From DATFKA01 sp042095835 (GTDB lineage Bacteria; Bacteroidota; Bacteroidia; Chitinophagales; Saprospiraceae): a DNA stretch of 45,646 nucleotides. The stretch is taken from positions 1-45,646 of the forward strand of contig JBELML010000035.1 in assembly GCA_042095835.1 (NCBI GenBank), in the 5' to 3' direction. Positions 42,549 through 45,646 of the stretch are shown here, one piece after another. The position numbers were made by a program, and so were the translations under genes. Under the pieces are notes generated by a model. That model saw only the letters and a list, made by a program, of their open reading frames with translations, was not told the origin of the DNA and did not search any database. The stretch's first letter is position 1, and the number at the start of each line of letters is the position of its first letter.

Positions 42549-42992
42549 ATGAAAAATCTAAGTCAAATTTTCGCTCTTGTATTACTAATTGGATTATCCT
42601 TTCAGGTAGAGATGAATGCTCAAAGCACTAAGTACCGCACCAACAGTCAGGCCACACGCTTAAAAGCTAGCCCTGAAAAAGACAATGCCAAACTCATTTC
42701 CGCTCGCTCCTTAAAAGAAGGCAGAAATTTTGTTCGCATGGGCAGTACGAAGCTACAGATCGTCAAAACAAAAGGTCGAGTGGTGAGCATTAAGCCCATC
42801 TCCAATACCGGCCGAGTTGGACTGAATCTATTAAAAGCCAACACCCAAAAACAAGGCTTTACTTGCATCGGCCACCTCTGTATTTGCTTTGGTGATAATG
42901 ATTGCAACAATATGTTCACCTCCAATGCTTGTAGTTCGAACATCAACGATGCCGCTTGTGTAGATGATGTTTGTGTTTGTAATACCAATTGA
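42549..42992 (+). CDS. Small exported protein with Cys-rich C-terminus
   Basis: A 147-residue protein with signal peptide MKNLSQIFALVLLIGLSFQV (cleavage near NAQ). The central part is basic and free of Cys; the final ~43 residues contain all eight Cys (TCIGHLCICFGDNDC, then NACSS, AACVDDVCVCNTN). Such a layout, a leader-like basic region then a compact Cys-rich tail, could be a disulfide-stabilised domain or a secreted peptide precursor. I recognise no family. It is followed by a strong terminator (43009-43046) and stands alone after the surface-protein operon. Confidence 0.65.
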   Translation: MKNLSQIFALVLLIGLSFQVEMNAQSTKYRTNSQATRLKASPEKDNAKLISARSLKEGRNFVRMGSTKLQIVKTKGRVVSIKPISNTGRVGLNLLKANTQKQGFTCIGHLCICFGDNDCNNMFTSNACSSNINDAACVDDVCVCNTN

Positions 42993-43008
42993 GACTGCAA
43001 TATTCTCT

Positions 43009-43046
43009 AAGAATTGCTAAGCGTACGAGTACGCTTAGCAATTCTT
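43009..43046 (+). terminator. Perfect 18-bp hairpin after Cys-rich protein gene
   Basis: AAGAATTGCTAAGCGTAC and its exact complement flank a 2-base centre, 16 bases after the stop codon. The arms end in TTCTTG, only a weak T-tract on the plus strand. The perfect symmetry makes it a strong structural element. Confidence 0.75.
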
Positions 43047-43239
43047 GTTGATTGTGGCCTTTTAAATTAGCCTTGCGAATAGCGGCTAATGGTATGTCTA
43101 AATTTTGATGATTCCTGCCTTTGTAGGAAAATCTACCATCAAGCTGGTGTCAATATAATTCCAACAATTGACTATTGATCGAAAAGGCAACTTTGTTTTG
43201 TGCTGCTTTTGTGATCCATCTCCATCTTCACCCATCAGA
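43047..43239. other. Spacer between hairpin and attC-like region
   Basis: No gene is seen. It contains a short hairpin TTCCT/AGGAA near 43112. GC and texture change from the preceding genes towards the AT-rich minus-strand cassette-like genes. Confidence 0.35.
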
Positions 43240-43328
43240 GAAGAACGACTTGGCGATGAGCCCAAAAAGGTCGGCAAGTCGGTATAGGGCTCCGGTTTCG
43301 TACAACACTAGAGTGGAAAGTCTTGGCT
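43240..43328 (-). other. Candidate attC-like recombination site (lipoprotein cassette)
   Basis: On the minus strand, AGCCAAG then GACTT starts the element, and AAGTC then GTTCTTC ends it, 89 nt apart. Inside are nested inverted repeats: GAGCCC/GGGCTC and GACTTG-CGA/TCG-CAAGTC with mismatched central bases. It lies just 3' of the minus-strand lipoprotein gene. TTGGCT also occurs as an inverted copy at the other boundary of that gene (44296-44301), as expected for an integron cassette. The match to attC consensus is imperfect. Confidence 0.45.
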
Positions 43329-43351
43329 TGCAGCCGATTTTCGTTGTTCTT

Positions 43352-44176
43352 TCATCGTTCATTTACTTCCACTAATTCTATATCTAGACTTTGATTCCCA
43401 TAGTTCTGATAATTCATTTTTACAAATCCTAACTCTTCGTCAAACCAGTAATCAAGTTTAGATTGACCAAATGGAAAACTTGATGTGGATTCAATTTTCC
43501 AACAGTCCTTTATTTGACCATATGTTGTTTCAATGGTTTCTTGACCGATTATTTTGTAGCTTTTATTACCAACTGTATTCTCCCAATCTCCCCATCCTTC
43601 TAGAATGCTTAATTGATTCGTCCATTCTTTTCCAGCTTCTAAAGGAAATCTTACCATAGGAAACGGAGCCACTTCTGTAAATATAAATTGATTAGATCGA
43701 AATGGATGCATCCATACCTCTTCAACGTTTTCAATAATACCCGTTATTTCTTCAGCTTGCCATACAAGGTTTGGAAGAGTCTTATTTAACCTATATTTTA
43801 AAGATTCTTTGATGTCTTGATCCGTATATTCATATTGAATGATTATCTCATCTTGCTTCTCTGCTTGTAAATGCCAACGTTTACCACTGGCAGTCATTCT
43901 TATTCTGCTTGTTGTTATTAACTTATCTTCACTATTATAATAATCCGCTTTATAGGTGTAGCTTCGACATGGTTTGAATACCGTTCGTCTTTTTTCAATT
44001 TGACCAACTATCGTATCCTTGTAGGCAACACCATTTGTATCTAATAGCGATACCTTTCTTCCATCATATTTTGGCATTTCAGTTATTGAACATTCAATTT
44101 CTGAAAATTCTACAGCTTCTTTCGGATGGCTTGTACATCCTGAAACGATCAATAATATTAGTATTAGATATCTCAT
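43352..44176 (-). CDS. Hypothetical lipoprotein in cassette-like setting
   Basis: A 274-residue protein from ATG 44176 (MRYLILILLIVSGC, lipobox Cys14); an ATG nine codons upstream is less good. The mature part is beta-rich with paired aromatic strands (TYKADYYNSEDKLITTSRIR, YKIIGQETIETTYGQIKDCW, YWFDEELGFVKMNYQNYGNQ), a plan seen in Bacteroidota lipoproteins that measure or bind surface ligands. No enzymatic motif is seen. It is AT-rich relative to the phosphonate region. It lies between two attC-like hairpins on the same strand, so it is probably a gene cassette. Confidence 0.7.
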   Translation of the reverse strand: MRYLILILLIVSGCTSHPKEAVEFSEIECSITEMPKYDGRKVSLLDTNGVAYKDTIVGQIEKRRTVFKPCRSYTYKADYYNSEDKLITTSRIRMTASGKRWHLQAEKQDEIIIQYEYTDQDIKESLKYRLNKTLPNLVWQAEEITGIIENVEEVWMHPFRSNQFIFTEVAPFPMVRFPLEAGKEWTNQLSILEGWGDWENTVGNKSYKIIGQETIETTYGQIKDCWKIESTSSFPFGQSKLDYWFDEELGFVKMNYQNYGNQSLDIELVEVNER

Positions 44177-44295
44177 ATTGTATTTTAAAAGTGAGAAATT
44201 CAAAGGCCAGTCTGCACATGCTGATATTTATCGTCAATACCGCTACCCACCAATTATAAGTGGAGCTGTCATTTATTTCGGTTTGTTTTTCTTTC

Positions 44296-44362
44296 AGCCA
44301 ACGGTCTGTGCAGACGACGTAGGCGCGTTTAGCGACTATGTACGTTCTGCACTTTGTTGTGC
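44296..44362 (-). other. Candidate attC site after the dehydrogenase cassette
   Basis: On the minus strand: box GCACAAC, spacer AAA, arm GTGCAGA then ACGTA, a 19-base centre, arm TACGT, two unpaired bases CG, TCTGCAC, spacer AGACC, box GTTGGCT. The 12-bp stem with a 2-base bulge on one arm mimics the extrahelical bases of integron attC sites. It begins 6 nt after the dehydrogenase stop. GTTGTGC, the exact complement of the first box, recurs at the 5' boundary of that gene (45364-45370), as integron cassette logic requires. Confidence 0.6.
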
Positions 44363-44367
44363 TCTCG

Positions 44368-45345
44368 TTATTTATTCCATACGTTAATTAAAACGTTCCC
44401 CGTTTTCTGTCCTGTAATTACATATTCATAAGCCTTGGAAATATCTTCTAATAAATATTCTCTATCAACTACGGGCTTGAACTTTCCTTTCTCCAAAAGA
44501 TTACTAATATAAGGTATCGTTTTCTGCTTACTATAAGGTATTGGAAAGATTACTTTTTTATTAAAAAATTGAGTCAATAACGAATAAAATATATTTTGAG
44601 AATAAGGCCCTAATTCTGATGATATATAAATTCCTTTCTCTTTTAATAATGGTCTGCACTTTTCAAACGTACTTTTACCAACTGCATCAAATATAAAGTC
44701 ATATTTATCTTTGTCATTTGTAAAATCTTCTTTGGTGTAATCATAAATTTTGTCTGCACCTAAAGATTTTATTAATTCAATGTTTTTCGTATTACAAGTA
44801 GCTGTTATTTTGACATCATATTGTTTTACAAATTGCAGTAGAGCAGAACCGATTCCACCAGTAGCTCCATTTATTAGAATTTTTTGACCAGATTGGATAT
44901 TTACTTTATGAATGAAAGTGTAAGCATAGTTAGCACCTTCCAAACTTGCAGCAGCTTGTTTATAATCAATTTTCTTTGGAATGGGGAATAAATTTTGCTT
45001 AGTTGTTGTTGTATATTCTGCTTGTGATTCAGAACCTGCATCATTAAAACCGAATACTTTATCACCAACGCTAAATGATTTGACATTTTTTCCTGTTGAT
45101 ATTACTTCACCTGCAAAATCTGTCCCTAATATTACCTTTCTTGGTTTAAACAGTCCTAAAACAAATCTCATAATAAAAGGTTTGGCTGTCAAATTTGCAC
45201 AATCTGTCCTGTTCACTGTAGTAGCATATATTTTAATTAGCACTTCATTGTCTTTGGGAATTGGTTTTTCAATACTCTCTATTTTTATTTGATTTGGTGA
45301 ACCATATTTTCTACGTATCGAAGCTTTCATTTTTGCCATTTTCAT
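44368..45345 (-). CDS. Zinc-independent MDR oxidoreductase (quinone-oxidoreductase-like), cassette-borne
   Basis: About 325 residues from ATG 45345 (MKMAKMKASIRRKYG); later ATGs at 45339 and 45330 are also possible. A medium-chain dehydrogenase/reductase of the NADPH:quinone-reductase type: N-terminal KYGSPNQIKIESIEKPIPKD, VNRTDCAN in place of zinc ligands, VILGTDFAGEVISTGKNV, cofactor motif INGATGGIGSALLQFVKQYD, and C-terminal EDISKAYEYVITGQKTGNVL. Such reductases detoxify quinones or enals. Codon use is strongly AT-biased and Lys-rich compared with the phosphonate genes, indicating different origin. The whole gene lies between inverted GTTGTGCTC sequences (44356-44364 and 45362-45370), a cassette-like boundary. 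Confidence 0.85.
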   Translation of the reverse strand: MKMAKMKASIRRKYGSPNQIKIESIEKPIPKDNEVLIKIYATTVNRTDCANLTAKPFIMRFVLGLFKPRKVILGTDFAGEVISTGKNVKSFSVGDKVFGFNDAGSESQAEYTTTTKQNLFPIPKKIDYKQAAASLEGANYAYTFIHKVNIQSGQKILINGATGGIGSALLQFVKQYDVKITATCNTKNIELIKSLGADKIYDYTKEDFTNDKDKYDFIFDAVGKSTFEKCRPLLKEKGIYISSELGPYSQNIFYSLLTQFFNKKVIFPIPYSKQKTIPYISNLLEKGKFKPVVDREYLLEDISKAYEYVITGQKTGNVLINVWNK

Positions 45346-45608
45346 TTCTTTTTTTTTAATGGAGCACAACTTAGATATATAGAGCCATATTTATCCCTTT
45401 TGTCGTCTTTCCCCCAAAAAAATCGACCCAAAGGACTAACAATTCTACCAATACTATTTTTATTAATACGCGTATTACACAGCCTCGTTTTAACACCAAA
45501 ATACCCTAAAAGCTCTTGGATCAAACGTACATTCTCCCCCGATTCTAGCAAACGGGGCGCATAAGAATGCCGGAAGTTGTGGAAAGTTAGAGCAAACGCA
45601 CCAAAAAA
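45342..45608 (-). pseudogene. Tyrosine recombinase (integrase) C-terminal remnant
   Basis: An open frame from a TAA at 45609-45611 reads ALTFHNFRHSYAPRLLESGE, NVRLIQELLGYFGVKTRLCN, then INKNSIGRIVSPLG. It matches the end of a XerD/IntI-like catalytic domain, including the HxxRH box. But the usual LGH is LGY, and the nucleophile region, normally IYTHV, reads LCNTRI, with no Tyr. Upstream it runs into the direct repeat at 45589, so the N-terminal part is gone within the window. The frame ends inside the adjoining dehydrogenase cassette (CAPLKKKK then TGA). It is most likely inactive. Confidence 0.72.
45362..45370 (-). other. Core-site-like cassette boundary
   Basis: GTTGTGCTC on the minus strand sits between the integrase remnant and the dehydrogenase start. 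It is the exact inverted copy of 44356-44364 in the attC-like site after that gene. In integrons the first bases of a cassette come from its own attC end box, which would explain the match. Confidence 0.5.
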
Positions 45609-45646
45609 TTACCCTGCAATTTTTTATAATTCTTACTGAAACTCCA
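45589..45646 (+). repeat. Imperfect direct repeat, right copy (runs to window end)
   Basis: This copy of the 37121-37178 repeat, ~85% identical with one gap, ends at the window edge and may continue. It interrupts the integrase remnant at its N-terminal side. The two copies enclose the tRNA-like cluster, the surface-protein operon and the cassette-like genes (8.4 kb). Confidence 0.7.

Noticed and set aside
1..45646. CRISPR array, complete insertion sequence or rRNA operon
   Set aside because: No regularly spaced short repeats, transposase frames or rRNA sequence were seen on either strand.

Overview
The window looks like a chromosomal segment of a marine or activated-sludge type Bacteroidota, most likely Saprospiria (Lewinella- or Haliscomenobacter-like). 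The reasons are a LytS/LytTR sensor pair, SusC/SusD and carboxypeptidase-regulatory TonB receptors, type IX secretion (T9SS) C-terminal domains, SprB-type repeats, TPR-LuxR membrane regulators, AT-rich leaders without Shine-Dalgarno sites, and promoter-like TTTG-N19-TAnnTTTG patterns. The assignment rests on gene content only.

Layout. 1-2.4 kb: a truncated duplicate of a TonB receptor 3' end, then a LytTR response regulator and its histidine kinase. 2.5-9.3 kb: a decayed, duplicated block of exported proteins: a sterol-desaturase-like membrane enzyme, two Spy/CpxP-like small proteins (one truncated), three PepSY-like relatives (one a remnant), an M43 metalloprotease plus a remnant of a second, two further exported proteins, and an esterase cut from its T9SS tail by an in-frame TAG. 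9.4-19.3 kb, minus strand: a phytate or organophosphate operon (beta-propeller phytase, T9SS tandem-repeat protein, TonB receptor), a TPR-LuxR regulator and a purple-acid-phosphatase-like enzyme. 19.5-33.4 kb: a phosphonate catabolism region (PhnZ-like HD oxygenase, metallophosphoesterase, TIGR03364-type FAD oxidase, TIGR03366-type dehydrogenase followed by a dead PhnX-like gene, DUF5690 transporter), then SusC/SusD with an accessory lipoprotein, an alkaline-phosphatase-superfamily enzyme and an intact PhnX-like HAD hydrolase. 33.5-37.1 kb: a large AsmA-like protein. 37.2-37.6 kb: three tightly packed, odd tRNA-like genes. 38.1-43.0 kb: two paralogous parallel beta-helix proteins, a T9SS protein and a Cys-rich exported protein. 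43.2-45.6 kb: AT-rich minus-strand genes with attC-like hairpins next to a degenerate tyrosine recombinase, resembling an integron cassette array with the integrase in the inverted orientation.

How it may work together. The centre (9.4-33.4 kb) reads as a phosphorus scavenging island: surface and periplasmic phosphatases and phytase release Pi, TonB and SusCD receptors import organophosphorus ligands, and the Phn-type enzymes break C-P bonds. A SusCD pair embedded with phosphonate genes is the most attractive candidate for an undescribed system: a phosphonate counterpart of a polysaccharide utilization locus. The right end is the second: an integron-like array flanked by imperfect direct repeats and close to an unusual tRNA cluster.
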